A stretch of 64,000 bases of DNA. Source: Agapetus fuscipes. Taxonomy: Eukaryota; Arthropoda; Insecta; Trichoptera; Glossosomatidae. The translations under genes and the position numbers were made by a program. The notes beneath the pieces were generated by a model. That model was not told where the DNA came from. It saw nothing but the letters and a program-made list of their open reading frames with translations, and did no database searches. Each line of letters starts with the position of its first letter. The stretch's first letter is position 1. The stretch is from assembly GCA_951799405.1 (NCBI GenBank), contig OX637363.1, positions 1,116,001 through 1,180,000 on the forward strand, in the 5' to 3' direction. Positions 42,528 to 54,390 of this stretch are shown in pieces.

Positions 42528-42692
42528 GGCACACCAGACAAGGTCTCCGTTGTCGACTGTGTAAGATGAATGTTCACGCCGATTGTTTAAATAGCGCTGG
42601 GAGGTGCCAAACCAAGTCAAGGTTACTGCGGAGACAAAAAAGCACTTCAGAAATAGAGGCCAGGGGGCAAGATCTGCAAGCCGAGGAAGAAA
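42528..42692 (+). CDS. host gene coding exon 4 (second half of C1 domain)
   Basis: Acceptor TATTTATTGCAG| and donor |GTAAGAAA. Phase 1 at both ends. It encodes GHTRQGLRCRLCKMNVHADC and LNSAGRC, which supply C169, C172, H177, C180 and C187; with exon 3 all eight zinc ligands of a C1 domain are present. A basic KSRLLRRQKS and acidic QAEEE tail follow. The zinc fold is confident; whether it binds diacylglycerol cannot be judged from sequence alone. Confidence 0.9.
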
Positions 42693-43550
42693 GTAAGAAA
42701 CATTTCAATTATTTAATCTCTTTACTAATAATATATTAATCAACAGTGAAATATCCAATATTTAACAATAGCGAGCAAAGATTTGCACCTATTTAAAATA
42801 GGTTTGAGTCATAGATACAAGAACAGACATCTCTTGGTGAAATTTGGAAGTTAAACTTAACCTCACTTTTTTAAAATAAGTAGTGAAATTTTACAGTCAT
42901 AAGCTACATTCTGATGTTATAACAACATAGTATTTGTTTAAAAGTCGTACTTTTTGTATTTCATAGTAAAATTATTGTTCAATTAAGTATTGATGATATT
43001 TCACTGTGAGATAATTTTGAAAACTTTTATGCTTTTCACATCACTTAATTTCTTGCAGCCAGTGTTTTTTAGGTTTTAAATAAAAACTTGGTGACCAAAT
43101 TTAGACTTAAATTTAAATCAATTTCAGTGTAGATTTTGTCACTGAATCTCTAATTTACAAAACAAACCATGTCTGAAATTTGTGGTGGTTGGCAACACTT
43201 CATTCCATATTTGAATTTTCAAATCTCATCAAATGGAACAAAGCAGTGTTAATCACTACCATTGTATGAAATTTGCCTAATAATTAAGTAAACCATATTA
43301 CTTAAGCTTAAGATTTTATAAATTACACTTTTTATAGACATACATATTTATTTATAAGAATAATATAAGTTTCCTATAATAACAATGTATTGTATACTTA
43401 CTTATGAATTTTTGTTTGTAAATAAGCTTGTCAGTAATATCAACTTCCTTAAATTAGTATATTTTTAGATGACAATGTTACTTAAAGACAGTTGTAAGAA
43501 TCAGTTAAAAGCAAAAAAGAGATATGAGAAAAAATATTCTTATGAGAAAG
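42693..43550. other. intron sequence, no gene seen
   Basis: AT-rich host intron between exons 4 and 5. Confidence 0.45.
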
Positions 43551-43714
43551 TATGGTCCATCCAGCCTTACAGCAACTGGGTCTTGCTTGAGTATTGGCGC
43601 TTTGTAGTGACGACCAAGCTCGTACACCTCTGCGGCACTACAGCAAGTGTCGTAGACCCCTAGAGTCTCTAGAATCTAGGGAGTCTCCCGCACAGGATTT
43701 CTTAAAAAAAAAAA
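43551..43714 (+). mobile_element. SINE C, 3' half with poly-A
   Basis: Starts at TGGTCCATCCAGCC and ends TCCCGCACAGGATTTCTTAAAAAAAAAAAA. Best-preserved SINE C tail in the window and the closest match to the LINE 3' end at 4062-4188. Confidence 0.9.
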
Positions 43715-43896
43715 ATGAAAATTTAAATAACACAGTGTTATTCTTCCTTTTCATATTTCACCGTTGACTTATCTAGCGACTATTTACTCTGGGTAAAAAG
43801 TCGGACCAGACAAAATTGGAAGTTTCTTTTCCGGAATAGAAGGTGTAGTCTAGGAACAGATAAGCCTACGATTATTATTGTCCATTCAATGTCATA

Positions 43897-43993
43897 TCGA
43901 CGGTTAAAAGGCAGTAAGCGACATTTTGGTCAAAAATGAGTTATGAATGCTATCCTACTTGAAAATTTCCGCTCTTTCTGATGCATTTAATTG
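43897..43993. mobile_element. fold-back MITE (K family), one end only
   Basis: TCGACGGTTAAAAGGCAG to GCTCTTTCTGATGC, matching the left end of the element at 17213. Confidence 0.7.
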
Positions 43994-44022
43994 CAAAAAT
44001 AGAATTACCAAAGAGACTTCTA

Positions 44023-44286
44023 TCTAAATCTAAATCTAAATCCAAGCTGCAAGGATATGTATCATTTGAGATTCATATTAAATGCATTCCCACAAGCAGA
44101 CTTGCATAATTTTGCACTCACACATGCCGCATGTACTTAGACCTACAATATAAAAAACCCAATTCTCAAATGGACATAAGCCCTGCAACTCTTGCCAACC
44201 TTCCCTGAAACAGGGGTGACATTGGCAAAGTGAATCATTTTTTACAGTATGGGTGGTCAGCTTCATACCAACCTATAAGTCAAGGA
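44023..44286 (-). mobile_element. Rep-A copy
   Basis: Antisense, full length, with a (TCTAAA)n variant tail. Confidence 0.87.
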
Positions 44287-44704
44287 ATACAAGCAATTAA
44301 TTACTTCTATCTAGTATGGAATATACACGTCTCATATAGAAGTGAGTATTGAGAGTAAGCAAACAATATTTCCCACTGGATTCACAAGCGCAAATAAGAA
44401 AGCAGGCGAGCGCACTTTCTTTGAAGACGGGAAACTTCTAAAGACTTCCAGCCAATTCTTATAAAGTGAGCCGTCATTTGATGTCGTCACAGTAGAACGA
44501 CTCTGTGATCGTCTTCAACAAAATTGTGCTTCCACTTTCTTGGTTTGTGAATTTTACTCAGAGTATACCTATTATTTTAATTATATGTAAGTACAGTAGT
44601 TATAAGAACAGTATGATACACAATACCTGTTACTTATAAACAAGTATAAAAAAAGTATGGATTCTTTCATAGTGGCAAGTTTTATAATCAAAGGGTAAAA
44701 ATAA

Positions 44705-44848
44705 GCAACGCAACTAAGCTACACATGTAGTGTAACTTCTTGCCGCGTTATCCCCGAAGGGTTTCACATGTGGCGAAAGGAACCTATTTACTTTTACAGG
44801 TACGGGGGCCGGCCTTACGGCAACCACTTCAGTTGAAGTGGGGGCTTA
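44705..44848 (-). mobile_element. SINE B 3' half
   Basis: Antisense: GCAACGCAACTAAGC tail to CACTTCAGTTGAAGTGG. Confidence 0.83.
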
Positions 44849-44977
44849 TACTTAAACAAATTTCAAATTACATATTTTGTAATAATTACCATGTCCTATA
44901 AAATATATCTATAAAGAAATATTTTTCTGGATCTTCTGAATTTTTCTGATAGCTAATTTGGTACTTTGCTTACGCTA

Positions 44978-45065
44978 AACAGGGGTGACATTGGCAAAGT
45001 GAACCATGTTTTACAGCATGGGTGGTCAGCCGCATACCAACCTATAAGTCAAGGAACATACACAA
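44978..45065 (-). mobile_element. Rep-A fragment, 5' end
   Basis: Antisense AACAGGGGTGACATTGG to CCTATAAGTCAAGG. Another copy starts 15 bp downstream. Confidence 0.8.
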
Positions 45066-45078
45066 CAAATTACATTTT

Positions 45079-45271
45079 TCTATAATCTATAATCTAAGTT
45101 GCAAGGATATATTCATTTAAAGCTCTCAGATGTATGCCCACAAACCAACAAGTGTAGTTCGCGCTTACAAATGCTGAATGTGTACTTACAAATAAAATCC
45201 AAACCTCAAATGAACATAAGCCCCACAACTTTTGCCGACCTTCCCTGAAACAGGGGTGACATTGGCAAAGT
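45079..45271 (-). mobile_element. Rep-A copy, 5' end missing
   Basis: Antisense, nearly identical to the copy at 8606-8846 but stopping at CATTGGCAAAG. Confidence 0.87.
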
Positions 45272-45407
45272 TTTATAGGCACATTTTTACTTTCTTAAAT
45301 TACTTCCATTCAGGGATCAATTCATACTTTATATTTGTTTTACATAAGTAACGCGTATTGATGGTATTGATGAGTATGTAATAAGCTTTGGATGTTGGGA
45401 TTGTCAG

Positions 45408-45485
45408 TGGACCCCGATGGTTGGGAGCCGGGCCAGCGCCTGAACCGTCAGTTGTCCTTCAGGGAGCCTCCCGACTTTATGGAGG
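45408..45485 (+). CDS. host gene coding exon 5
   Basis: Acceptor GGATTGTCAG| and donor |GTAAAC, phase 1 at both ends. The 78-nt exon encodes DPDGWEPGQRLNRQLSFREP and PDFME. RLNRQLSFRE resembles a basophilic-kinase or 14-3-3 type site (RxLSF); this is inference. Phase, composition and length fit a small internal exon. Confidence 0.75.
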
Positions 45486-45678
45486 GTAAACAACATGGAT
45501 GTAGAGTGACCCTGTGTTCCCCAGTGACCTTCCCTCTCACCCCAATGACCTTCCCCGTGTCATTTCCTTTTTGTGTGACATTAAATTGTTCTACATTGAA
45601 GTAAATAGTATGTACTTTTACCTGATTTGAAACATTTTCCGCCTTCACTGGCTTATAAAGGTGATGCAAGTAATTTGG

Positions 45679-45902
45679 TTGATAGCTCAGTTGGTAGAGT
45701 GCTTGCATTCCATGCCGTGAGTTCGGATTCGAAACCCGCCGAGGGTGTCAGAAATGATTTCCCGTTTCGGTGTTTATTTCAAACCTCAAAATAAAATACC
45801 GGTAAGGCTTACAAGTCAGCCTTTACAAGAAATGAGTACCAGCCCCTTCGGGAACTGGGAAACCTCCACTTCAAGTGAAGTGGTTGGCGTAAGGCCGGCC
45901 CA
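45679..45902 (+). mobile_element. SINE B, 3' end missing
   Basis: Box A (TAGCTCAGTTGGTAGAGTG) and box B (GGATTCGAAACCCG); stops at GTAAGGCCGGCCC. Confidence 0.88.
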
Positions 45903-47781
45903 ATGAGCAGAATATTAAAACAAGTCCTTGTTAGATGTTGTCACCCAATCCCTTTCCTGTCACGTATTGAGGTTGTGACGTTATGTGTAACAAATGAAAT
46001 TGAGCCCTGTATCTTTTGAGTATTCGTAAAATATCTGTCTCCAATACTTTTAGTGTAATAATCCTATGTAGAGTTTATTCACAAAAATCAGAATTTCTTG
46101 ATGTACTTCAGATTCAGTGCATTCTAAGGAACTCATACTCATAAATGACTATTGAAAAGGATATAAGTAAAATAGTTATATGATAATAATTAATAAAAAA
46201 AAAATTTAAAGAGTAACCATGATTTAAACACAGTTTTAAGCCTTCAGTTCCACTTCCATGGTCGGCATTAGATGATAAATTCCCTAGGATATCTTCAATT
46301 CACAGCATTTTTAATAATCAGCCCTGAAAATGCTTTCTGCTGATTAAAGCAAAACGTCAGCAGATAGAAAAGCTATGAATAGAACGTTATCTAACCTAAA
46401 AGAATGCCAAAAGAACATGATCATTAGATTTCTTCTTGTGAACATACTCTACGTAATAAGTAACAAATGTTCCAAAATTATGTTGTCTGTGTTTTTAAGA
46501 ATTTAGATTACAAATTTACTGAAGATTTCTGTCAATTAACAGTCTATCCAATCTAACAGGGTTTCAATGTTGCTTTTCCTCAAAAAATAACTGTGATTTG
46601 GTGTTTTAATACTTAGTACAAGAGTCATAAGTAGGAGTTGAACTTTTTGTTTATTTCAAGTTATCAAAATACCTTGACATACTAACATGTGTTTGTAAAG
46701 CTGAATATGTACTTCATGCAACCTCATTCAATAGAGGATTATTATCATTTCGTGCTCACTTAGAAAGAAGATTGTATCTCCATTTTAGCATTGAATAACT
46801 TTGACATGAAATACTTTTACAGATTACAAGATTACATCCTTCTGAAACAAAAGTTTCGTTGGATTCCACGGTCAAAAATTTATTATTGTTTTTTAAATCT
46901 ACGGCAACAAGCATGCAATATAAAAGCTAGTAATTTATATGAAAATCTCTAAGTTTATCGTAAATTAAAGACTTTTTATTGATCAACAGTTTTATTACAT
47001 TGCTAATAAATTAAAGTAAATTTTGTGCATCATTATAAAATCTACACTTGCATTCAAACAGTAGGCAAGCCTTAAACTATTGAAATACTCAAGCCTTTTC
47101 ACATTAAATGTAAACTGTATATAAAGTGAACACAATGGGACTAATGTGTGATCCTTGTGGAACATTCATACTAAGCTATTATGAAAATATATGTGTTCTC
47201 ACTGAGCTATTGGCCAATAACAAATCCAGAATCTTCAACAATCCTTACTGTAGTTATGAATTGTGACGTGACAGTTACATTTGAAGTATTATAGACTGTC
47301 TTTTAGCAATGAAAAAAAAAAAAAAAAAAAAAATAATATTTTTTTAAATATATATATTGTACATTGTATTGTCTTGAATGCTGTAAGTTTTCAGAAACAA
47401 TAATCTGAACTTGTTTATGTTTCTGTTTGTATTACTAAAAATGTTTACTTTAAAATACAGTTTAACTTAAGTACCTATGTCTCAAAGCTTCTTAGATCCA
47501 TATTATTTTAAAATAACAATGATTTTTACAGTAAAGTCATGCCCCTTTATGTGTTTTTGATCTTTTTTTAACCATCATGTAAATGCCTGCAACACTATGT
47601 CTAAGTTGTTATTGGAGTTTCAAGTGGCACAACATGGTTTTGAGACAAGTAACAAGTTGAACTGTTTTTAAATTCAACTAACAGAGTCATTATATTATTT
47701 TTTGATCCACCACATTAATCACCATTGTAACAGCCATACGTAATCAAGACTAACACACACTGTATCTGTCCAAAAATGAAG
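45903..47781. other. intron sequence, no gene seen
   Basis: AT-rich intron between exons 5 and 6; a long A-run at about 47310. Largely free of young repeats. Confidence 0.45.
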
Positions 47782-47985
47782 AGAGTCCCGAAGTCGATGC
47801 GACATACCAAGTCCTAAAACACGCCAACGAAATGTCGAGGCCGGGAGTCGGGTCCATCCTAGGAGCCGGGACTACTCCTGGATCCCTTGGACCTTCTTCC
47901 ATAGTAGCTTCAGCTCCCGTATCTACTCCAAGCCGTGCGCCGATCTCTCTCAGCGTTCATTCGCAGCAAGCCGCATCCAACTCAG
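47782..47985 (+). CDS. host gene coding exon 6
   Basis: Acceptor CCAAAAATGAAG| (poor pyrimidine tract, so the exact edge is less certain) and donor CTCAG|GTGCGA. It enters and leaves in phase 1. It encodes ESPEVDATYQVLKHANEMSR, then a Gly/Ser/Pro/Ala-rich linker (GSILGAGTTPGSLGPSS, SAPVSTPSRAPISLSVHSQQ). The acidic VDATYQVLK segment recalls the VDPxYExL-like stretch I remember from vertebrate STAC proteins, one reason for the Stac suggestion. High-GC coding in an AT-rich intron landscape. Confidence 0.78.
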
Positions 47986-48888
47986 GTGCGATCGGCAATG
48001 AAACTGACATAGGAATCCACAAAGCATTTGCATTTGTTGAAATTGAATTAGGCTTGTTATTTTTTTGGTACTTTTGCTTAGGTGGAGATCAATTTTGATG
48101 AACTTGCCGTCAAGATATATTATTGTGAATGATTTATCATCCTGTGTTTTCATACACCTTCTATACGAACATGCTTACATTCAAATCTGATGCATAAATG
48201 TTAAAAATTATTTACTTTAACATAAGTATTTTTTCTTAAATATATGATTATATTTAAATATTATATAAAAATTAGATAATCAAAGCAAAGGGACCAAAAT
48301 GTGATCCTTGAGGGATTCCACTATGCAATCTATTCAAAAGGTATTAAAAGGTATAACTTCAATATTTTGCATACGTCTGAGATGTGTTACTGGTTTCCTA
48401 TTTAAACTGTAATATTGTCTAAGTTAGAACGATGATTTAACCACTTTTTCTTGATGTTTCATCAAAATTGTTCTCATTTTGAACATTCGTCTTGGCTACA
48501 TTTTGTACGGCAGGTTTATTTGAGTTCGGCTGTTTTTGTTAGTACGTGAATCAGATGTTGTCCTAATCTTAACAGTATTTCCAGACATGAGTAGAACCGT
48601 GGATGTCAATAATAAGTTTTCCATACAATATTCCTAGTTTCATGCACATTATGTACTATCGTAGATCATTTGCTTCACTCTCCTTCATCACAATAGTGTG
48701 TAAGATTTGTAAAATACAATGTTGTTAGCTTTTATGACTAAGTACATATTTTTAAGGTAACTTGAGTATTTTATTATCAAACTTACATCTCTACATACCT
48801 GCATATTTATATGACTTATTTATTTTAAGAAACCAAATGCAGACAAAAGTGACATTTGTATAGTATATATTACAAATATATATTTACA
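47986..48888. other. intron sequence, no gene seen
   Basis: AT-rich, no repeat recognised. Confidence 0.4.
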
Positions 48889-48993
48889 AATAGGTTCAAC
48901 TCGCCACATGCGACCCCTTCGGGGATAACGCGGCAAGAAGCTACACTATATGTGTAGCTTAGTTGCGTTTTTTTTTTTTTGCGTTGCGTTGCG
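48889..48993 (+). mobile_element. SINE B, 3' end with GTTGCG tail
   Basis: AATAGGTTCAACTCGCC to TTGCGTTTTTTTTTTTTGCG; 5'-truncated. Confidence 0.88.
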
Positions 48994-49080
48994 TAAGAAA
49001 ACTTAAATATATTTACAAATGTCATTTCAAGTATCTTCTCATAAAAAATTTACTTTTCACATTTCCATTATGACCCTTTT

Positions 49081-49114
49081 TACTTTCTTGCTAGCCGAAG
49101 GCTATAAAGAAAGT
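49081..49114. repeat. small hairpin resembling the Helitron unit start
   Basis: TACTTTCTTGCTAGCC GAA GGCTATAAAGAAAGTA folds into a stem with a GAA loop, like the hairpins at 18355 and 20506, but nothing homologous follows it. Confidence 0.6.
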
Positions 49115-50435
49115 ATTGATTTGGTGTGATTTTTTTAACCATCAATTGGTAAGTATATACCATTACATACATAAGTACTTAATTAGTTAATTATTTATAA
49201 GATTCTTTCAATATACTTTTTTATAATGTTTTTTATGCTTTCGGTTAATCAAAAGGCATTTGTTACATTTTTTGGTATTTTCCATAGATATAATATTACT
49301 CACGTAGATAAATTTGAGGTAATTTTGATAATTTCAACAATAATATATTTAAATCTTCAACACCACATTACATACACAGGTCTTTCTTCACAGTTTTGTA
49401 TAACTTTTTTTTACATTCCAATTTTCTTTATTATAATTGCAGCGTCTATGTTGTTTCAAGCTCACTGATTCACCAAAATACAATCCATCCTCATTCATTA
49501 TTTTCTATCTTTGACCAATTTTCACCATTTATTTTTTTGGAATATGGTTCGTTGTTCCACCAATCTTTGTCCAACGCTACAAAACTTTTTTCCATCACGC
49601 AATTTCCATATCATTGGTTTGAAGGCCTTAGAGCCATAACAGTGTCGACTTTAAGCTGTCATCTCAATTCAGTTAAGCCGTGTACATCTCTAGGTGCAAC
49701 AATATCAACAAGCAAAAATATAGACCTTAGATAAAAATGTACACCATAGACTAGAAACTGTAATCAATGTATTTGTTAAATTGAAATAATCAGATATAAT
49801 AATATATATATTTGGGTTTTTAACAACAATTTCTTTTCTTAGCTTTTGTCAAACTCGCACCAATGGGGTCCGCACGTGAATCAACTTATAAAATTGTGTC
49901 GTCACCCGGCCAGGTTGCCAGAGAAACGGCATACAAATATTTTGTTATTGGTTGCTAAGGATGGCAGTTCCATATAAACCGGACATTTGCTTGCCGAAAA
50001 AAAAAGTTTCTCATTCAAAAATGTTCATTTTCTTTCTGTTTTTTCCTATTTATCATTATCCTCAATTTATGATTTATTTCCTCTGAGAATACAAACAACT
50101 TGTATTCAATATTTGTATCGTGAATCATCTATTGATAATTCAACACTTGTAAGTTGAACCAATGTTACAAATATTTTATTTATACCCTGCCATTTCCAAT
50201 CTGAAGATTAGATATCATTTATTTTAGGTTAGGAATTCCCCAAAGAATTGGTACGAAGCTTTTATTATTTTCCAATAGATGGGATTTGTTCCATTTTCAA
50301 ACATTGTATCTATAAAACCTTTTCTTGTATTTTATTGAACTAACAAACAGTTCAGACTAATAGGGAATTTTGTTTGCACTAAAAGTAAAGTATTATTGCA
50401 AGGAGCTGGTTTAATATAGGGTACAATTTACAAAT
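49115..50435. other. intron sequence, no gene seen
   Basis: AT-rich intron. Short open frames have no coding signature. Confidence 0.4.
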
Positions 50436-50682
50436 CGCACGTTTAATAATAAAGAGAAATAACTCGAAAATTGGGAAAATCGAGATATTGTAATAAAACG
50501 CAAGAACAATGCGAGAAGAATGCGTAGAATGCGACAGCCGTTCAAATTGGACGAATATGACCGAGATAAAACATCGGTCGCCTTTTTCATCCCATACAAG
50601 TTGTACTGGGAGTCTGAACTTCAAACGCGTTTTCCCAACATTCATGTTTTTTGAGTTATTGCTCTTTATTATTAAACGTGCG
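50436..50682. mobile_element. MITE with 35-bp inverted ends
   Basis: Left CGCACGTTTAATAATAAAGAG (shown to 20: CGCACGTTTAATAATAAAGA) and right complement, each extended by AATAACTC; 247 bp. No ORF supported. Confidence 0.85.
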
Positions 50683-50852
50683 AAATAACGAACCAAGTAC
50701 AAGTACAATAGGTACAATTTACAAATAGCAAAGATAACACTTGCAGCAAACGTTTTATTTCTTTCCTTGTAATGTAATGACAATTTTAAATGTCATTTTG
50801 AACAGAAGCAAAAGCAAAAGAAAATAACTCTGAAAAATAACGTGATTCCTAA

Positions 50853-52535
50853 AGGCTAGTTCGCACAAGGCCACTGATTTAGTCAAGTAACGAGTAATTT
50901 AGTAGTGAGCGGGGCGCTACTCGCCCGTGAAGCGTTCGCATTACGGTCCAGTACAGTACACAAGTGCGAAGTTGGCTGCAGAAAGCCCTTTCTATAATGG
51001 CGGAAAATTTGAATTGGCTGCAGTTTGAAAATATTAATTGAGTATTAAAATCATGTTATTATAAAGCCCTTTAAATTGGCTATGGTTTGGTAATATTAAC
51101 TGATTTATGCCCGGCCACCTAGCTAGGAGCCTGTTTAGCAAACAACTTTGAAACTCGACTTTTGTAAATTCGAAATGTATTTTATGGTTTATAAAATAAT
51201 ATACACATTTTAAATAAAAACAACACATGACTATTTGATGTTTATAATAATATCTACCATTTACGCTGCAAACATTATTTTTTAATTGAATTTTTATCTT
51301 TTCAATGATGTGTACAAAGTATATTTTGTATGCACACACTATAATACGGCTCGTAGTCTGCAGCTGCATTCAGATTCATTTCTTTGTTGCGTTTTTCGTT
51401 GTTAACAATTAACATCAATATTCGACATGTAAAATCGGCATTTCAAATACACGGCGGTCACCAATCAATTATCAAGTTAAAGAAGAAACATGGTTTAACT
51501 TTTCAGAGGCTGACCGCGAGAAACTTGTTCAATCCTGCTACATACGCCTCTCACGTCTGTCACAGATACCAGCTGATGGCTTACAGTGGCATAAAATTGT
51601 AATGCCTCTAATCAGTTATCCTCGTGTGTCACTGAATTGTTTCTGTACAAAACAATAAGTAACAATCCATCTGAAGGATATCATAAGGCCTGTGATATGA
51701 CAAATTTATGGTAGGTACCTATAAACATCGATCAATGTAAAAGATCGATGTTTTTAAATACGTAATAAATTCATGGACGATAATATTTATTTCCACAACA
51801 TCTTTACCAAAACTATATTTGTACAGCTCTATTGTCCGAAAACTTAAAAATTACTACAATTTCATCCAGCAAGGAGCTACATGATTGTATTTTTGACAGC
51901 TGATATCCGCACCAAAAATCGATGTCATACTATTCTTATCGAAAAAAAATTACCTTTCTCAAAACTTTTTAGACGTAGATAAGTCCTACCAACTTCTATA
52001 TTCTCAAGAGTTTCTAAAAAAACAAAGATATCGGTGTGCATATCCACTTATTTACAGTTTAAACATGACATAACCTCACTGACAGGTCGCTAAGTTTAGG
52101 GAGCGGAACATTGGGCTCGCAAATATAAGAAGTTCTTAAGTACTTAAATATTTTTAAACAGCACTTTATCTTTAAATATTCTTGCTGAAAACGGGCATTA
52201 TCTTTTCAAACTGCAGCCAATTTAAATTGCCGCCATTCTTGCATTTCCGTTTCCCCGCCAAGAGTGAGCGGCCAATGGCGCGGCCGCTAATAAACTCGAC
52301 TCGGACTCGGGCTTTTCCGTGGCTCTTCGGACTCGGACTTTTCCGTGGCTTCTCGGCAACACTCGCCCACGGACGGTGGGCGGGGCCGCTACTTGCCCGA
52401 AAAAATAGAATGAAATGGATCGGCTTGACTAAACCATTGACTTAACTACTGGACTAAATTGTTGTGGTTCGCACACGTTTAGCCACTAAATTACTCGTTA
52501 CTTGACTAAATTACTCGCCTTGTCCGAACCAGCCT
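50853..52535. mobile_element. 1.7-kb TIR transposon, non-coding
   Basis: Inverted ends AGGCTAGTTCGCACAAGGC and the complement of AGGCTGGTTCGGACAAGGC. The similarity continues through TTTAGTCAAGTAACGAGTAA for about 50 bp. Flanks are TAA and TAC, near to a 3-bp duplication as in PIF-Harbinger elements. No transposase is recognised; a GC-rich patch with CTCGGACT repeats lies near 52300. Confidence 0.8.
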
Positions 52536-52549
52536 TACGAGATGCAGTT

Positions 52550-52632
52550 ATATTAAGAATGAATGGGTGAAAGGCAAGTGTAAGTTGAAAGAGGATGTGA
52601 AAGTTAAGTGTACAAAAGAATGTGATGAGATG
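52550..52632 (+). mobile_element. RTE-1 fragment, left part
   Basis: RTE-1 coding sequence (AATGAATGGGTGAAAGG; AAAGAGGATGTGAAAG), split by a hAT MITE. Confidence 0.8.
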
Positions 52633-52828
52633 CAAGGGCGTACCCAGGATCAATACTAGGGGGGGGGGGGAGTTTTAAAAATTGAAGATGACCTAAACAC
52701 AACCTTAGTCATTTGCAGTCCCCTGTAGGTACAATTTATTTTTATTATTAAAATAGTTATTTTTAAAATAAATTTCAGCAAAAAAAAAAAAAAATGATTA
52801 TACCTGCCCCTTCCTGAGTACGCTTATG
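52633..52828. mobile_element. hAT-type MITE with 8-bp duplication ATGAGATG
   Basis: Ends CAAGGGCGTACCCAGGA and the complement of CATAAGCGTACTCAGGA. ATGAGATG on both sides (52625-52632, 52829-52836). G-run near the left end. Confidence 0.82.
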
Positions 52829-53104
52829 ATGAGATGGTTTTGGACATATAGAACGAATGCATGACGAAAAGCTTACAAAGTGTATTTACAGAAGAAAGGG
52901 AACACCGATAAGAGTATGGCTGGATCATATTGGGGAAATCTGGAAAGAATGGGATATACAAAATGAATGTAAAAGAAGGAAATGTATGAAACAGGTGATG
53001 GATATGAATGAATTGAAAGAGGTATGCAAGAATAGGAAAAAAAATGGAGGCAAATCTGCAGAGGATCTGGTCACTTTTAGTGGAATGGCGACAGGTGTTA
53101 CAGT
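52829..53104 (+). mobile_element. RTE-1 fragment, right part
   Basis: Continues to KRRKCMKQVMDMNELKEVC and the post-stop GGAATGGCGACAGG. The (TTACAG)n tail is hit by the Harbinger element after GTTACAGT. Confidence 0.83.
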
Positions 53105-53107
53105 TAA

Positions 53108-53700
53108 GGCCCTGATCGACGGGCGAGTAAAACCGCGGTGTTGCGGCTCGTCGGTAATGCTCGCCGGTGTATCATTGCAATACCGCGGTATTATATACCG
53201 ATGAGCCGGGCTCGTGGCTCGTCATGTATGTTTGATTTTTTACTCGGCTCGCCATGAAACCGCGTGTCGATCACGGCCGTCAGTGTAGCAGTCAAACGTT
53301 CATGAGGAGATATAGCTTCTCGCATTATTGTGTTTTGTTTTTGTATTATGGGTGCCACTAACGTCAACAATTCGTCATACAAATCCGCAGACATTCTGAG
53401 GTAATTTCTGTAATCAAGTGGTTCTGCTGACAATTCACGTATCAAATGGGTATGCGACAAGTGCTGCCTCTTTTCGATTCAACTTTTAACCCAAACTCTA
53501 GGGCATCTACGCTTATTTTTTCTAATTTCGTTGCATGCTATAGCGAGGTAACACAAAACTTCATATTTTGAGCACGACATCTTGAACCGACCGCGATCGC
53601 ACGACTGTTTTGCTCGCTAGTCGATCAGCGCTGACGAGCCGCGAGTAAAACCGTCGCTCTAAAACCGCGGAATAATAGCTCGTACGTCGATCACCCGCTT
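53108..53700 (-). mobile_element. PIF-Harbinger element, deleted
   Basis: TAA duplicated on both sides (53105-53107, 53701-53703). Inverted ends share TGATCGAC. It encodes a transposase fragment on the minus strand (next entry) but lacks the DDE core, so it is non-autonomous. Confidence 0.87.
53191..53600 (-). pseudogene. Harbinger (HARBI1-like) transposase N-terminus
   Basis: Minus strand reads MSCSKYEVLCYLAIACNEIR then RKNKRRCPRVWVK, a stop or frame break, then THLIRELSAEPLDYRNYLR and MSADLYDELLTLVAPIIQKQ, then REAISPHERLTATL. This is the conserved leader of PIF/Harbinger transposases. The catalytic part is missing, so it is a remnant. Confidence 0.87.
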
Positions 53701-53777
53701 TAAAGATCGATTGTTGCAGAAGATATTAGACTACAGATAAGAATAACTCTTGATTTTTTGACAGTTTGTTTCAGTTA

Positions 53778-53830
53778 TAATTTAAATCTTAAGTTGCAGA
53801 GATACATAACATTAATTCCACACATCATGC
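53778..53830 (-). mobile_element. Rep-A end fragment
   Basis: AATCTTAAGTTGCAGAGATAC only. Confidence 0.45.
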
Positions 53831-54390
53831 TCTTCTCGTTCACGCACACAGCTATGGAAAGATCAGAATATGAATAGAAGACAGCAGTTTGTGCTTACAG
53901 TAGGGACAGCATAGCTAGCGTCCTATGACAGTTCTCAAAATTTCACCAACATAACCTCAAAATGATGTTTACATACTTTATTTATAGTGCCAAGATTAAT
54001 TTACACCTTCATTGTAACAAATAACAAAGCCTTTGCATAAAATAATCATACTTTAACAACAAACTTACCAAAGAAATACACATTCTTATAGTTTACTAGA
54101 ATTCTGCAACATACCTATACCTACTTAAGTAGGTACTTAAAAAGATTTTGTTTATCTTCCACGGTTTTTATTAAACAGAAGAAATAGGTTGAAAAAAGAA
54201 ACAGGAAATCTTTAAAAAACTATGACAGCACTATTCGCTGGGTCTGTTTGAACTGAATACATTTTTTTTGCAGGTGAAGAATCATCATTTGTTAGGCTTT
54301 TTTTATTTCATGGCTTCGAAATCATTCCAATGACGTGTTGATTGGGTGTTATGGCAGCATTGCTGAGTTTTGGGAGTTGCCTTTTTATAG
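53831..54390. other. intron sequence, no gene seen
   Basis: AT-rich host intron leading to the exon 7 acceptor. Confidence 0.4.

Noticed and set aside
50379..50783. 134-codon minus-strand frame
   Set aside because: Runs across a 247-bp MITE and its flanks; hydrophobic residues reflect AT-rich sequence.
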